From: Bacteroides mediterraneensis
GTDB taxonomy: Bacteria; Bacteroidota; Bacteroidia; Bacteroidales; Bacteroidaceae
DNA length: 64,000 nucleotides
NCBI RefSeq assembly: GCF_900128455.1
Contig: NZ_LT635783.1
Coordinates: forward strand, 2,785,520 to 2,849,519
Direction: 5' to 3'
Positions 10,901 to 20,147 of the stretch are shown here, in pieces. The first letter of the stretch is position 1, and each line of letters begins with the position of its first letter. The notes beneath the pieces were generated by a model, which was not told the DNA's origin, made no database searches, and worked only from the letters and a program-made list of their open reading frames with translations. A program made the position numbers and the translations under genes.

Positions 10901-11681
10901 GAACCGCCGTACACCGAGCGGCATCAAGGCAGCCATCATTCGTGAAAAGGGAACCAACGGTGAACGTGAAATGGCTTACATGCTGTATCTGGCTGGCTTC
11001 GACGTGAAAGACGTGACCATGACCGACCTGGTCAGCGGACGTGAGACACTGGAAGACATCAATATGGTAGTTTACTGTGGTGGATTCTCCAACTCCGACG
11101 TACTGGGCTCTGCCAAAGGATGGGCCGGAAGCTTCCTGTTCAACCCGAAAGCCAAAGCAGCCCTCGACAACTTCTATGCCCGCGAGGATACACTCTCACT
11201 GGGTGTCTGCAACGGCTGCCAGCTGATGATGGAACTGGGACTGATTACTCCGGAAGACAAGAAGAAAGGAAAGATGCTGCATAACGATTCCCACAAGTTT
11301 GAATCTGCCTTCCTGGGCGTGACCGTACCGATGAACCGCAGTGTGATGTTCGGTTCACTGAGCGGCTCCAAACTGGGTATCTGGGTGGCTCACGGAGAAG
11401 GTAAGTTCTCATTGCCTTATCCGGAAGACCACTACAACGTAGTACTGAAGTATTCTTACGACGAATACCCAGGCAACCCGAACGGTTCAGACTACAGCGT
11501 GGCCGGTATTGCCAGCCAGGACGGACGTCATCTGGCTATGATGCCTCACTTGGAACGTGCCTGCTTCCCGTGGGAAAATGCCTACTATCCACTCGACCGC
11601 AAGAACGAAGACCAGATTACTCCGTGGATGGAAGCCTTCGTCAATGCCCGCAAGTGGGTGGAAGCCAACCGCAAGAAATAA
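7974..11681 (+). CDS. purL: Phosphoribosylformylglycinamidine synthase (large, fused form)
   Basis: A 1235-residue enzyme of purine synthesis that converts FGAR to FGAM with ATP and glutamine. Length matches the fused PurL type: N-terminal and central AIR-synthase-like synthetase halves (INSEHCRHKIFGG, GGEIRDRMGGGKGS, HDISAGGLITTLLEM) and a C-terminal glutamine amidotransferase with nucleophile Cys in GVCNGCQLMMELG and a His-containing PHLERACFPW block. The gene has its own promoter and terminator and appears intact. Codon use is host-like and GC-richer than the prophage cargo. Confidence 0.97.
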   Translation: MILFFRTPTNSVIATKCNQELNAEDVKKLCWLYSDATVENEDNLKGWFIGPRREMITPWSTNAVEITQNMGLTGIRRIEEYFPVKDENADHDPMLQRMYHGLNQDIFTVDIKPQPIIYIENLEEYNEKEGLALSREEMDYLLKVEKDLGRKLTDSEVFGFAQINSEHCRHKIFGGTFIIDGQEMESSLFQMIKKTTQENPNKIISAYKDNVAFAEGPVVEQFAPADHSTSDYFIIKDIKTVISLKAETHNFPTTVEPFNGASTGTGGEIRDRMGGGKGSWPIAGTAVYMTSYPRTDEGRDWENILPVRKWLYQTPEQILIKASNGASDFGNKFGQPLICGSVLTFEHEENNEKYAYDKVIMLAGGVGYGTQRDCLKGTPEAGDEIVVLGGDNYRIGLGGGSVSSVDTGRYSSGIELNAIQRANAEMQKRAYNVVRALCEEDVNPIVSIHDHGSAGHVNCLSELVEDCGGLIHMDKLPIGDETLSAKEIIANESQERMGLLIEDEAIEHVRKIAERERAPMYVVGETTGDHRFAFEQADGVRPFDLAVDQMFGSSPKTYMVDKSVERHYENVSYDVTKLNEYLRRVLQLEAVACKDWLTNKVDRSVTGKIARQQCQGELQLPLSDCGVVALDYRGEKGIATALGHAPQAALANPEAGSVLAVSEALTNLVWAPLADGMDSISLSANWMWPCRSQEGEDARLYKAVKALSDFCCELQINVPTGKDSLSMTQKYPNGEKIISPGTVIVSAGGEVSDIKKVVSPIMVNKPKSTFYHIDFSFDQLRLGGSAFAQSLNKVGDDVPTVQNPEYFRDAFMAIQELVNKGLILAGHDISAGGLITTLLEMCFANVDGGMEINLDKIKCDDIVKILFAENPGVVIQVADKHKAEVKKILEDAGVGYVKIGVPTEERHILATFHDATYQFGIDYLRDVWYSTSYLLDRKQSMNGCAKKRFENYKQQPLEFVFDKSFTGKLSQFGLDPNRRTPSGIKAAIIREKGTNGEREMAYMLYLAGFDVKDVTMTDLVSGRETLEDINMVVYCGGFSNSDVLGSAKGWAGSFLFNPKAKAALDNFYAREDTLSLGVCNGCQLMMELGLITPEDKKKGKMLHNDSHKFESAFLGVTVPMNRSVMFGSLSGSKLGIWVAHGEGKFSLPYPEDHYNVVLKYSYDEYPGNPNGSDYSVAGIASQDGRHLAMMPHLERACFPWENAYYPLDRKNEDQITPWMEAFVNARKWVEANRKK

Positions 11682-11705
11682 CCCGGAACTACCGGAACAT
11701 GATAC

Positions 11706-11743
11706 AAAATGGAGGTGCGCTTGAAGTGTACCTCCATTTTTAT
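11706..11743 (+). terminator. Terminator after purL
   Basis: 11-bp stem AAAATGGAGGT/ACCTCCATTTT with a 13-base loop, followed by TTAT, 25 bases past the purL stop. Confidence 0.75.
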
Positions 11744-11814
11744 ATCCTTTCTCCCGACCGAAGTCAGGAATCCCCCTCCTCTCTACACCCGAATGGATTT
11801 CTTCATTCATTCCA

Positions 11815-11859
11815 TAAAAAAACGGTGCACAAATCCGACTGCTCAGATTCATGCACCGT
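11815..11859 (-). terminator. Terminator of the SusC-SusD-thioredoxin operon
   Basis: On the minus strand, stem ACGGTGCA/TGCACCGT with a 22-base, partly self-paired loop, followed by seven T residues. It lies about 55 bases beyond the thioredoxin-gene stop. Confidence 0.6.
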
Positions 11860-11915
11860 CCGTATTCGGAATCCCTTACAGGATTTCCGTATCAGATTCT
11901 TGCTTTATTCAACAT

Positions 11916-13091
11916 TTACTGAAAAAGCTCTTTCAATTTCGTAGCCAAAGCCTCACCGCGCAGGTTCTCACCCACCATTACTCCATCGGCTGTAATCAGA
12001 TACATGGTCGGTACGAATTTCACCTTATAAAGTGCGGCTACTCCTGTTTCGTCCAGGAAATTCGGCCAAGTCAGTCCTTCTTCCTTCAAGGCCTTTTCCC
12101 AGTCGGCTTTCTTCTGATCGATGGAAATGCTCACAATCTCAAAACCTTTTCCGCTATATTGCGCATACAGTTTCTTCAGGTTCGGGATTTCTTTCCGGCA
12201 CGGGTTGCACCAGGAAGCCCAGAAATCAATCAGCACATACTTCTTGCCCTGACGTAATGCAGAAAGCGACACTTCCTTTCCGGTTTTGTCTTTCACCTTG
12301 AAATCGGGAACCTTCGTTCCTTCCTTTCCTGCCGGATAAAGCTCCTCTTTCACCTTCTGCCCGTAATAAGACTGTTTGGCCGCAGGAGAAAGTGCTTCAT
12401 ACCACGGTTTCATGTCCTCACTCAGGTAGCTGGTAAACGAAATCATCATCAAAGGTCCCCAGAAAGAATCCTTGTTGGCCATGACTACCTGATGATACAA
12501 TGAGTCTACCGTAGTAAAAAATTCCTTATCGGCAGCTGCTCTGGCCTTACCCTCCTCGCTCTGCCGCAGTTCCTGAATCTTCGCCTGATCTTTGACCTGA
12601 TAAGCCGCCATCATCAGGCTGTCGAAGGCGGCAAATTTACGGCCATTAAGCGCATACAACGAGTCCAGATACGTCCGCGCAGACAGCAACGAATCATAAC
12701 GCGCACTCAGCGGAGAGCCCTTTACCGTCAAAGAAGAAAGATTATAGGAAACTCCCCCGTCAGATTCCTTCTTGGCCACCAGCTTTCCCGTAACCTCCAT
12801 CTGGGCATTTTCCAACATAAGATTACGCGAACCATACGCATCTTTCACCAACAGATGGAAAGCTCTCGGCTCTTCCATTTTTCCTGTAAATACAAACTGT
12901 CCGTTGACCACCGTCGTATCGGCAAAAGGCAGCTCACTGTCATGGCTGACCGGCACCAGTTGCACATGTGTACCGTCGGGCAAACCTTCAATATTACCTT
13001 TCAACACATAACCATCTACCGCAGGCTGGCTGGTACATGCCATCGCCATCAACCCCATAGTGGCCATACAAAAGAAATTCTTCGTTTTCAT
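11916..13091 (-). CDS. TlpA-like thioredoxin-fold lipoprotein with N-terminal DUF4369-type domain
   Basis: 391 residues. A lipoprotein signal (MAMACTSQ, lipobox MAC) is followed by a beta-rich DUF4369-like domain, a helical middle and a C-terminal thioredoxin fold with the active site ASWCNPCRKE and the cis-proline segment KFVPTMYLI. It should act as a thiol-disulfide oxidoreductase in the periplasm or at the outer membrane. It is the third gene of the SusC/SusD operon, 9 bases after susD, so it probably modifies or protects what that transporter brings in; the ligand is unknown. Confidence 0.88.
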   Translation of the reverse strand: MKTKNFFCMATMGLMAMACTSQPAVDGYVLKGNIEGLPDGTHVQLVPVSHDSELPFADTTVVNGQFVFTGKMEEPRAFHLLVKDAYGSRNLMLENAQMEVTGKLVAKKESDGGVSYNLSSLTVKGSPLSARYDSLLSARTYLDSLYALNGRKFAAFDSLMMAAYQVKDQAKIQELRQSEEGKARAAADKEFFTTVDSLYHQVVMANKDSFWGPLMMISFTSYLSEDMKPWYEALSPAAKQSYYGQKVKEELYPAGKEGTKVPDFKVKDKTGKEVSLSALRQGKKYVLIDFWASWCNPCRKEIPNLKKLYAQYSGKGFEIVSISIDQKKADWEKALKEEGLTWPNFLDETGVAALYKVKFVPTMYLITADGVMVGENLRGEALATKLKELFQ

Positions 13092-13100
13092 AATTCGATT

Positions 13101-14525
13101 TTATTTAGTGACGTTTTGTTCGATTGTTCCGTTTCCGGGATTATTGAGTGCCCCGGCCGGGAAAGGCATGGTCCACAAATGAGATGTCGGGCTCAAGGTA
13201 TACTCCTTCCCCTCATAAGTCTTGGTCAGCGTCCGGGCATACGTACCTTCCAGATTATAACGGCGGGCATCCGCAAAAGGCACGATAGAGAAAATCAGTT
13301 CATTGTCCTTGGTGCGGCGAATCTGCGACAGCGCCTCCTCCAATGTAGAAGCCTCAGCCGGACGATAAACCTCAGGACGGATACGGGTAATCCGTACGGT
13401 ATTCAGTGTATTCATCGCTTCGGAATAATCGCTGCCTTCAGCCAGCCGTGCCTGGCACTCCGCCTTGATGAGATACACCTCACAGGTGGTCAGTCCCCCA
13501 TGATTGAAATAGCCCGACTCCAATGCCTTGTAATACGTATCATTATTATCCGTCTTCAACTTCCAGCGCGACAGAAAACGGGCATCCCCTTCCTCGAAAC
13601 GTGCCGCTCTTTCCACCGGAATATTCTTTTCGTAACTATCGTACACTGATTGTTCCCCAAAGCGCAGGTAATAGTTCTCCACATAATCGTATTGCATAGG
13701 GGTGGCAATCTTGTCATAATTGTCCGGATCATCAATTGCAGCCTTATGCTCTTCATAAAATGCGTTCCAGTCGTAAAGCTGGTCATTCTGTGCCAGAGCC
13801 AGGTTGGCATAACGCAAAGCCTCACTGTAATTCTGCATCTGCAAGTACACACGGGCCAACAATGCATAACCTGCCCCCAAGTCAGGATGAATGGCTGTCA
13901 TGGACTGGGCCGGCAATCCCATCTCAATGGCCTCCTTTACATCTTGGATAATGAAGTCATACATATCCTGAATGGAAACCTGCGTGTAAGGCGCATCAAT
14001 CTCCGCACTGGTAATTAGGGGTACACTGCGCTTTTGGGCAGCCGTTGCCGCATCGTACGTATCGGCATAATAATTGACCAGCACATCGTAGCAAAGCGCA
14101 CGTATCACCTTGGCATACGCCATCACCTCGTTCCGCTCGGCATCTGTCGCCTCAGTGGCCGTAGGCACATTCTCTACAATCAGATTACAGCTGGAGATGG
14201 CTCCATAAAGCACGTAGTAAGTTCCCTCATCGGAGTTATTCAGCACAATACGGTCGGCCGATTCGTCCCACATATAGTTGGCACGGCTCAAGCTCGGCGT
14301 GTTCACCTGCGAATTGGTCAGATATACATCATTCAGCAGATACAACGCATTGGTCACAGGAGTCCGGCCGATAGTATACTGGTCGCGCAGCAAAGCCTCA
14401 AAATCGGCCAGCGTGGTAGGAATCTTGTTCCCTTTCGGCGCTATATTCAAATAATCATTGCATGAGCTGAGCAACAGGCAAACCAGCGCAGCCCCCAAAT
14501 ATAATATCTTATTCATACGTTTCAT
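13101..14525 (-). CDS. SusD/RagB-family outer-membrane lipoprotein
   Basis: A 474-residue surface lipoprotein with lipobox SSC (LLLSSCNDYLNIAPKG), the canonical SusD start. Helical TPR-like repeats follow (YALLARVYLQMQNYSEALRYA) and the C-terminus keeps the RRYNLEG block typical of the family. It forms the lid of the TonB-dependent porin encoded just upstream on the same strand (16-base gap). No glycoside hydrolase or peptidase gene is linked, so a polysaccharide substrate is not indicated. Confidence 0.92.
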   Translation of the reverse strand: MKRMNKILYLGAALVCLLLSSCNDYLNIAPKGNKIPTTLADFEALLRDQYTIGRTPVTNALYLLNDVYLTNSQVNTPSLSRANYMWDESADRIVLNNSDEGTYYVLYGAISSCNLIVENVPTATEATDAERNEVMAYAKVIRALCYDVLVNYYADTYDAATAAQKRSVPLITSAEIDAPYTQVSIQDMYDFIIQDVKEAIEMGLPAQSMTAIHPDLGAGYALLARVYLQMQNYSEALRYANLALAQNDQLYDWNAFYEEHKAAIDDPDNYDKIATPMQYDYVENYYLRFGEQSVYDSYEKNIPVERAARFEEGDARFLSRWKLKTDNNDTYYKALESGYFNHGGLTTCEVYLIKAECQARLAEGSDYSEAMNTLNTVRITRIRPEVYRPAEASTLEEALSQIRRTKDNELIFSIVPFADARRYNLEGTYARTLTKTYEGKEYTLSPTSHLWTMPFPAGALNNPGNGTIEQNVTK

Positions 14526-14541
14526 ACTATAAAAATCGAGG

Positions 14542-17500
14542 TTAGAAATTCAGATACACACCGCACAAGTAGTTAGGTCTGGCATAACCGCCCAGCAAGT
14601 ATTTGGCATTGCTGCTCTTGGCCACCATAAACACGTTTTCCATACCCAACATAATGCGCGCATTCTTTACATACAGTTTGTGGCACACACTGACCGGAAT
14701 GCGATACGTCAACGACAGGTTTCTCAGCCGCCAGTTGGTGGCATCCAGCACATTGATGGAAGAATAAGCATACATACTCTCATAGTTATAGTTATAAAGC
14801 TCACTCTCTGCCGAAATATAACGCGGCACATTGGTATAGGCCTCATCCCCCGGTTCCCGCCAGCGATTTTCGATGTCTTTGCTTACCGGACTCATGCCAG
14901 AACCAATGAAAGCCACATTGGTATTCCGCATCTTGTGTCCACCTTCAAATAAGAACTGAGCTGCCAGTTCCCAGTTCTTCCAGCGCAGATTCGTGTTGAC
15001 AGAACCATTGTAAACCGGTACGGTAGTTCCCAAATAAACCAAATCTTCAATTTCGGTAGGAGTCATGTCTGTGTACAAGTTTCCTTTGGCATCGTACACC
15101 TGCGGAGTACCCGTCTCACTTAATCCAGCCCATTGGTATCCGTAAATCGCATTATACGGATTTCCCACACGCGGATAAGCCGTCGGATAATCAATCACCA
15201 GATATGACACCGGTGCCTCCACATTGATATAAGTCACCTTATTCTTGTTGTAGCCTAACACTCCGCTCACATTCCAGTTCCAATCATTATTCCGGATGAT
15301 ATCCCCCGACAAGGTCAGTTCAAATCCCCGGTTTGTCATTTTTCCGTTATTGATGGAATAGGTGCTGTATCCCCATCCTTCCGTAGACACTCCATTGGTA
15401 TTGGCCAGCAAATCCGTGCCCAGCTTGTTGTAAAATTCCAGTGAACCGTTCAACCGGTTGCCCAGCAAGGCAAAGTCCACACCGATATTCAGCGTCGTAG
15501 TCTTTTCCCAACGCAGGTTCGGATTCGGACGGCTGGAAATGGTACCCTGAATACCTCCCACCTGATTATTGGTATTATAATACGCAATCATGTAAGGAGC
15601 CGAATCTTTGGCAATATTACCTCCGATACCGTAGCTGGCACGCAACTTCAGCATATTCACCCACGGCACCTGGAAAAACTTTTCCTGGCTGATGTTCCAT
15701 CCGGCACCCACCGACCAGATAGGACGCTTCTGGTACTTGGAACCCGTAGAAAACAGGTTGGTCTTATCCCAGCGGATACTTCCGCTCACCATATATTTCC
15801 CATCGTAAGTGTAAGCTGCATTGCTATATACAGACACATACCGGTTTACCAGTTCACGGATGTAGGACATATCCTGCTGTCCAAAAGAGCCATACCCCCA
15901 TTGTCCGCGGAAATTGCTCAACTGCCCCGCGTCAACCAAACTGTAAGTCAGCAATTGAGGGTCGTAATTATACAGCGTGCGGTCATTGTAATCCAATTTA
16001 TTTTCCCGGGTTTCCGTACCCAAAATCATGGTCACATCGTGTACCTCGGCAAAAGTCTTGCTGAAGTCCAGCTGCTGACGAAAATTATACGCATGCGTCG
16101 TATTGGCAGAAGTGAAAAAGATGTTTCCATACGGCAGAGCAAACGTCGATGTCCCATCATTGTTGGAAATAGAGAAGGTGTTGACCTTATTGCGCACCTC
16201 GTACGAATCCTTGCTCTTCAGCTGTTCAGTCTTGTATTCCGCATATTCGTACTGGAAAGAAGCCGTATATTTCAACCAGTCGGTAAACCTGAACGTCAGA
16301 CGGGCAAACGTACGGTTGCTGAAATCCTGATTTTTGGTCTGATTCATCTTCATCTCATCCAGCGGTGTGATATCCAGATTATACAATCCGTTATTGTGCA
16401 GCAGGTTCAAGTCATATACGCTATAACGGTCGGCTTCTGTATTGGTGTAATACGTACCATCACCGTTTACCAGTCCATCGTATGGCATATAAGTATATCC
16501 CGGTGAGAGAAGGCTGTAAGACTGTGTAGTACCTTTACCGTAGTTCAGATACGTCCCTACATCCAGTGTCAGCCAAGAAGTCATTTTCGTAGAGTTCTGC
16601 AAATTGATGCCGATGGTTCTGTTTTCAGAAAATTTATCCTCCAGCTGATTGTTACGATAAGAAACAGAGGCATTAAACGTATTCTTTTCCGTTCCCTTCC
16701 CGATATTCAAGTTATACTGCTGGGAAAAAGGATTACGCTTACCATACTTCTCCACGTCCCGATAATAACGATATCCCTGAGATGCCAGCCCTGCCAGGTT
16801 GCTTTCCATCTGCTCCTTTGAAATATGCCCCGCATAATAATTCAGGATGTTACGGATACCTTGTGTAGGATAAGACATGTTATCGAGTACCGTCTGTGCA
16901 TAACTTTGTGCATCGGCCCCACTCAGATGAGGATTCTGGACAGCCCATTCCCTTTCCAGTTCCACCATTGTGGCCGAACCAGCCAGATATTTATCCGCAT
17001 ACGTAGCGTAAGGCTGTACGGTAAGTGTAGCAGAGAAAGACACATTCAGTTCGTCCTTTTTGGCCCGCTTGGTCGTAATCACCACCACACCGTTGGCCGC
17101 ACGTGCTCCATAAATAGAAGTAGCCGCCGCATCTTTCAGGACCGTTATGCTTTCGATGTCCTCCATATTCAGGTCGGGCACGCTTTCCACCCAGTTTCCA
17201 TACCCGTCGTTCGTGGTTTTTTCCACAGGAAAACCATCAATCACATACAACGGAGTAGTCAGCCCGTTCATGGAAGTCACTCCTCGGATTTTCCCGTCGC
17301 TGTATCCAGCCACACGCCCCTCCAATACGGAACCCATGTCACTGAGACGCTGCGTCTCCAACTTCTGGGCATCCACCTTTGAGAATGCCCCGGTAGCACG
17401 CTCCTTCGAGATAGTCTGATAACCGGTCACTACCACCTCATCAAGCAATTCAGTCGAAGGTTGAAGGGCTATGTAATAATCATTGTCTGAAGTCAGCTGT

Positions 17501-17796
17501 ACACGCTGAGATTTGTACCCTAAATAAGAAGCCTCTATCTCCTTCGTACCCCGCGGAAGTGTCAGCGTAAAATGCCCCTGCATGTCTGTGATTACAGCAG
17601 CAATGGAACCTTTCGGGTCCTCATTGACCTGCCTTACATGTGCAGCAGGAAGCGGCTCCTTGTTTTCATCCACTACAATGCCATGAATGGTGCGCTCATG
17701 CTGGGCATAAGCCGGAAATGCGGACAAAGCCAGCATAGCACACAATAGCAGAAAGCTCATTTTGAGCCGAATGTCGTGCAATACGTTTTTTCCCAT
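14542..17796 (-). CDS. SusC/RagA-family TonB-linked outer-membrane transporter
   Basis: 1084 residues. A signal peptide (about residues 1-31) is followed by a carboxypeptidase-regulatory-like domain, a TonB box/plug region (LLDEVVVTGYQ, then VLEGRVAGYSDGKIRG and IYGARAANGVVVITTKRAK) and a C-terminal 22-strand barrel ending in the aromatic YLNF. It imports a bulky nutrient through the outer membrane using TonB energy, together with SusD. It starts the three-gene operon; the 161-base gap upstream carries a motif shared with the regulator's own promoter region (17903-17930). Confidence 0.95.
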   Translation of the reverse strand: MGKNVLHDIRLKMSFLLLCAMLALSAFPAYAQHERTIHGIVVDENKEPLPAAHVRQVNEDPKGSIAAVITDMQGHFTLTLPRGTKEIEASYLGYKSQRVQLTSDNDYYIALQPSTELLDEVVVTGYQTISKERATGAFSKVDAQKLETQRLSDMGSVLEGRVAGYSDGKIRGVTSMNGLTTPLYVIDGFPVEKTTNDGYGNWVESVPDLNMEDIESITVLKDAAATSIYGARAANGVVVITTKRAKKDELNVSFSATLTVQPYATYADKYLAGSATMVELEREWAVQNPHLSGADAQSYAQTVLDNMSYPTQGIRNILNYYAGHISKEQMESNLAGLASQGYRYYRDVEKYGKRNPFSQQYNLNIGKGTEKNTFNASVSYRNNQLEDKFSENRTIGINLQNSTKMTSWLTLDVGTYLNYGKGTTQSYSLLSPGYTYMPYDGLVNGDGTYYTNTEADRYSVYDLNLLHNNGLYNLDITPLDEMKMNQTKNQDFSNRTFARLTFRFTDWLKYTASFQYEYAEYKTEQLKSKDSYEVRNKVNTFSISNNDGTSTFALPYGNIFFTSANTTHAYNFRQQLDFSKTFAEVHDVTMILGTETRENKLDYNDRTLYNYDPQLLTYSLVDAGQLSNFRGQWGYGSFGQQDMSYIRELVNRYVSVYSNAAYTYDGKYMVSGSIRWDKTNLFSTGSKYQKRPIWSVGAGWNISQEKFFQVPWVNMLKLRASYGIGGNIAKDSAPYMIAYYNTNNQVGGIQGTISSRPNPNLRWEKTTTLNIGVDFALLGNRLNGSLEFYNKLGTDLLANTNGVSTEGWGYSTYSINNGKMTNRGFELTLSGDIIRNNDWNWNVSGVLGYNKNKVTYINVEAPVSYLVIDYPTAYPRVGNPYNAIYGYQWAGLSETGTPQVYDAKGNLYTDMTPTEIEDLVYLGTTVPVYNGSVNTNLRWKNWELAAQFLFEGGHKMRNTNVAFIGSGMSPVSKDIENRWREPGDEAYTNVPRYISAESELYNYNYESMYAYSSINVLDATNWRLRNLSLTYRIPVSVCHKLYVKNARIMLGMENVFMVAKSSNAKYLLGGYARPNYLCGVYLNF

Positions 17797-17902
17797 ACTT
17801 ATATCTTTTTTGAAGTTATGAACTGATGTCTTCCTACATTCTTTGCAAATCTCCTATGTGCAAAAATGTAAAAAAAAGATATAACATTGATATTAAACGC
17901 GT

Positions 17903-17930
17903 ATCCAAATTCGACAATTGCCGCATTTGA
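17903..17930. promoter_or_regulatory. Motif shared by the susC and regulator upstream regions
   Basis: ATCCAAATTCGACAATTGCC and the following CGCATTTGA resemble 19816-19842 (ATCCAAATTCCATTTGCCG, then AATTTAGA). Both contain a short inverted repeat (CAAAT/ATTTG here). Position in front of susC suggests a binding site of the adjacent AraC-type regulator. Confidence 0.4.
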
Positions 17931-17957
17931 ATAACATTTTGTTAGAGAAAGAGACTT

Positions 17958-19736
17958 TCAAGCATTTTTATGCATCGACATCACCTTGTTACGGTACTGT
18001 TTGGGAGGAATACCCACTGTATTCTGGAATATCTTATAGAACGTACTCATGGAATTAAAACCGACTTCCGAGGCCACAGCTTTGAGCGGAATGTCAGTTT
18101 CCGGGTCGCTCAGCAGACGGATGGCCTCATTAATCCGGTAATTATTGACATATTGTGTGAAATTCTGCTGTGTCTGCTCATTGATGACTTGTGACAGATA
18201 TGTCCGGTTCGTCCCCAACAAGTCGGCTACCCGCTCCTTAGTCAGCAGATTTTCTTTATAAACCTCTTCTTCCTGCATCAATTTTTCCAAACGCTGGAAC
18301 AAGGAGTTCTTCTTTTCGTTTGTCAACGAAGAAGCCGCATATTTCTCCCCCACAGAAGACACCGGTGCAGCAGACGCTTCCTGTTGTTGCCTCCGAAGTG
18401 AGGAAATGACCTCTTTCAACTGCTGCTCCTTCCGAATCGCCTCCTGATGCTGACGGACAATACTAGTGTACAGCTGGTTCTGCCGCTTGTAACGATACCA
18501 TAAGGCAAAAACCACCGACAGTACAAGGACCAGAATCCCCACGAGAGCCTGCTCCTTTTTCTCTTTTTGCAACAGAATCAGCTTGTTTTTCCGAATTTCA
18601 TTTGCCTGATGTTCCGTATCATACTTGATACGCAGCTCACTCAGCACCTTTTCTTTGTCCGTATTGAAAATACTGTCGGTCTCCTGCTGAAGTTTACGCT
18701 GCCACGCCAATGCCTCGACATACTGTCCCATATTCTCATAGCAGACCGACAAGGTATTAATCACCCTGTTCCGATAAATCTCACAATTCTCTTCTTTGGT
18801 GAACGACAACGCCTTGAACAACAAGTCGATGGCCTGCTGATTCTTCCCCTCCTCAGCCAGAGCTATAGCGTATTCATTCAGCAACAACACCTTATACGAG
18901 GTCTGGTTCATGTCATTCAAGGCCAATCCTTTCTTATAGTATTCTATGGCCTGTTGCCGGTTGCCTTTGGCAAACTCAATCATCCCATAGATGGCATACA
19001 CATTTCCCTGATTGTAATACTCGTTCTGCTTCATGATAAACTCCGCCTCCTTTATGTAGGGCAAAGCCTTGTCATAGTCATGCAACAGATAATACATGTA
19101 CGAGGCATTCAAAGCCCCAATAAAGATAAGGTAGGCCGAATTCTGTTCGTGCCCCATCTCATAGGTCTGCAACGAATAAGTTAGCCCCGCCGGATCTTCT
19201 TTCAAAAAATAAATACTCGAAATATTCCCGAGCAGAATAGCTTCCAGTTCTTTATAGTGACACCGGTGTGCCGCTTCTATCCCTTCAAAGAAGTAGTGCA
19301 AGGCAGAATAGTAATCTTTATGGATGTTGCTGGTATAAAGTCCCATCCCATTATACGCAGAACACAGGGCGGAATCATTCTTCTCACTCTTAGCCAACAA
19401 CATGGCCTGTCCCAGATGGTTTATCGCCGAGGTATCCCCCAGCATGACGTATGCCTGCCCCAACCCGATATGGGCGTAAAGGATACTGAACTTATAGTCT
19501 TGTTTTTTATACCCCAGTTGGAAAAGCTTCTCCCCGTATTCAATCGCTTTCCGATAATCAGACTTATATAAATAAAGGAAACACAATTCTTTTAAAGCCT
19601 TTGTATCTTCAGGATGGCACTTCAATATCTGTTCCTGCTGTTGAATGGCAGGAAGAATAGTTTCCTGTGCAAAAGCCCGCACATGCATGCATAAAAACAA
19701 GAAAATAAATAATATATGTTTCACTTGCAGATTCAT
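17958..19736 (-). CDS. TPR membrane protein with C-terminal AraC-type DNA-binding domain
   Basis: 592 residues: signal peptide (about 1-24), TPR repeats to about residue 350 in the periplasm, one membrane segment (LVGILVLVLSVVFALWYRY, about 395-415), a coiled-coil linker and a cytoplasmic AraC helix-turn-helix (KERVADLLGTNRTYLSQVIN and the second helix pair FNSMSTFYKIFQ). This one-component membrane regulator type in Bacteroidetes senses a periplasmic cue and controls a neighbouring transport operon. It lies directly upstream of susC on the same strand and is the obvious regulator of that operon. Confidence 0.88.
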   Translation of the reverse strand: MNLQVKHILFIFLFLCMHVRAFAQETILPAIQQQEQILKCHPEDTKALKELCFLYLYKSDYRKAIEYGEKLFQLGYKKQDYKFSILYAHIGLGQAYVMLGDTSAINHLGQAMLLAKSEKNDSALCSAYNGMGLYTSNIHKDYYSALHYFFEGIEAAHRCHYKELEAILLGNISSIYFLKEDPAGLTYSLQTYEMGHEQNSAYLIFIGALNASYMYYLLHDYDKALPYIKEAEFIMKQNEYYNQGNVYAIYGMIEFAKGNRQQAIEYYKKGLALNDMNQTSYKVLLLNEYAIALAEEGKNQQAIDLLFKALSFTKEENCEIYRNRVINTLSVCYENMGQYVEALAWQRKLQQETDSIFNTDKEKVLSELRIKYDTEHQANEIRKNKLILLQKEKKEQALVGILVLVLSVVFALWYRYKRQNQLYTSIVRQHQEAIRKEQQLKEVISSLRRQQQEASAAPVSSVGEKYAASSLTNEKKNSLFQRLEKLMQEEEVYKENLLTKERVADLLGTNRTYLSQVINEQTQQNFTQYVNNYRINEAIRLLSDPETDIPLKAVASEVGFNSMSTFYKIFQNTVGIPPKQYRNKVMSMHKNA

Positions 19737-19815
19737 CCGAATTTACTTCCTTTCAAAATGACATTTTTACAAAATAAAAAACGACTTCTGTCGCATTTTG
19801 ATACTATATAAACAA

Positions 19816-19842
19816 ATCCAAATTCCATTTGCCGAATTTAGA
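19816..19842. promoter_or_regulatory. Second copy of the shared motif, upstream of the regulator
   Basis: ATCCAAATTCCATTTGCCG plus AATTTAGA, with the inverted repeat AAATTC/GAATTT, 80 bases before the regulator start. It suggests autoregulation. The rest of the 411-base gap to ilvE (19737-20147) holds AT-rich sequence and the ilvE promoter only; I see no gene in it. Confidence 0.4.
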
Positions 19843-20091
19843 TATTATTTTATTCCATGCAAACTTACGAAAAACTTTATTTTTACACCGATGATAAACT
19901 GAAAAAAACAGAGGAGACACAGAATTAATCTCTTCTGCTCTTCCCTGTTTATTTGCCCAAAACACCGGGTTACAGCCACATACCTCTTTAAAACCAAGTT
20001 TTTCTTTTTCAAAAAGAGGAGGTATCGTGATATTCTCTTTATTTATGTCAAAAAAGAAAGGTTTTAAATTGGAATTTGTAAATATAAACCG

Positions 20092-20099
20092 TACTTTTG
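20092..20099 (+). promoter_or_regulatory. -7 box of the ilvE promoter
   Basis: TACTTTTG fits TAnnTTTG and lies 49 bases before the ilvE ATG. A -33 TTTG at consensus spacing is not present. Confidence 0.45.
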
Positions 20100-20147
20100 C
20101 TTGCTAGTTTATAAAGACATTCAAAAAACTTATAAAAATAGATAACC

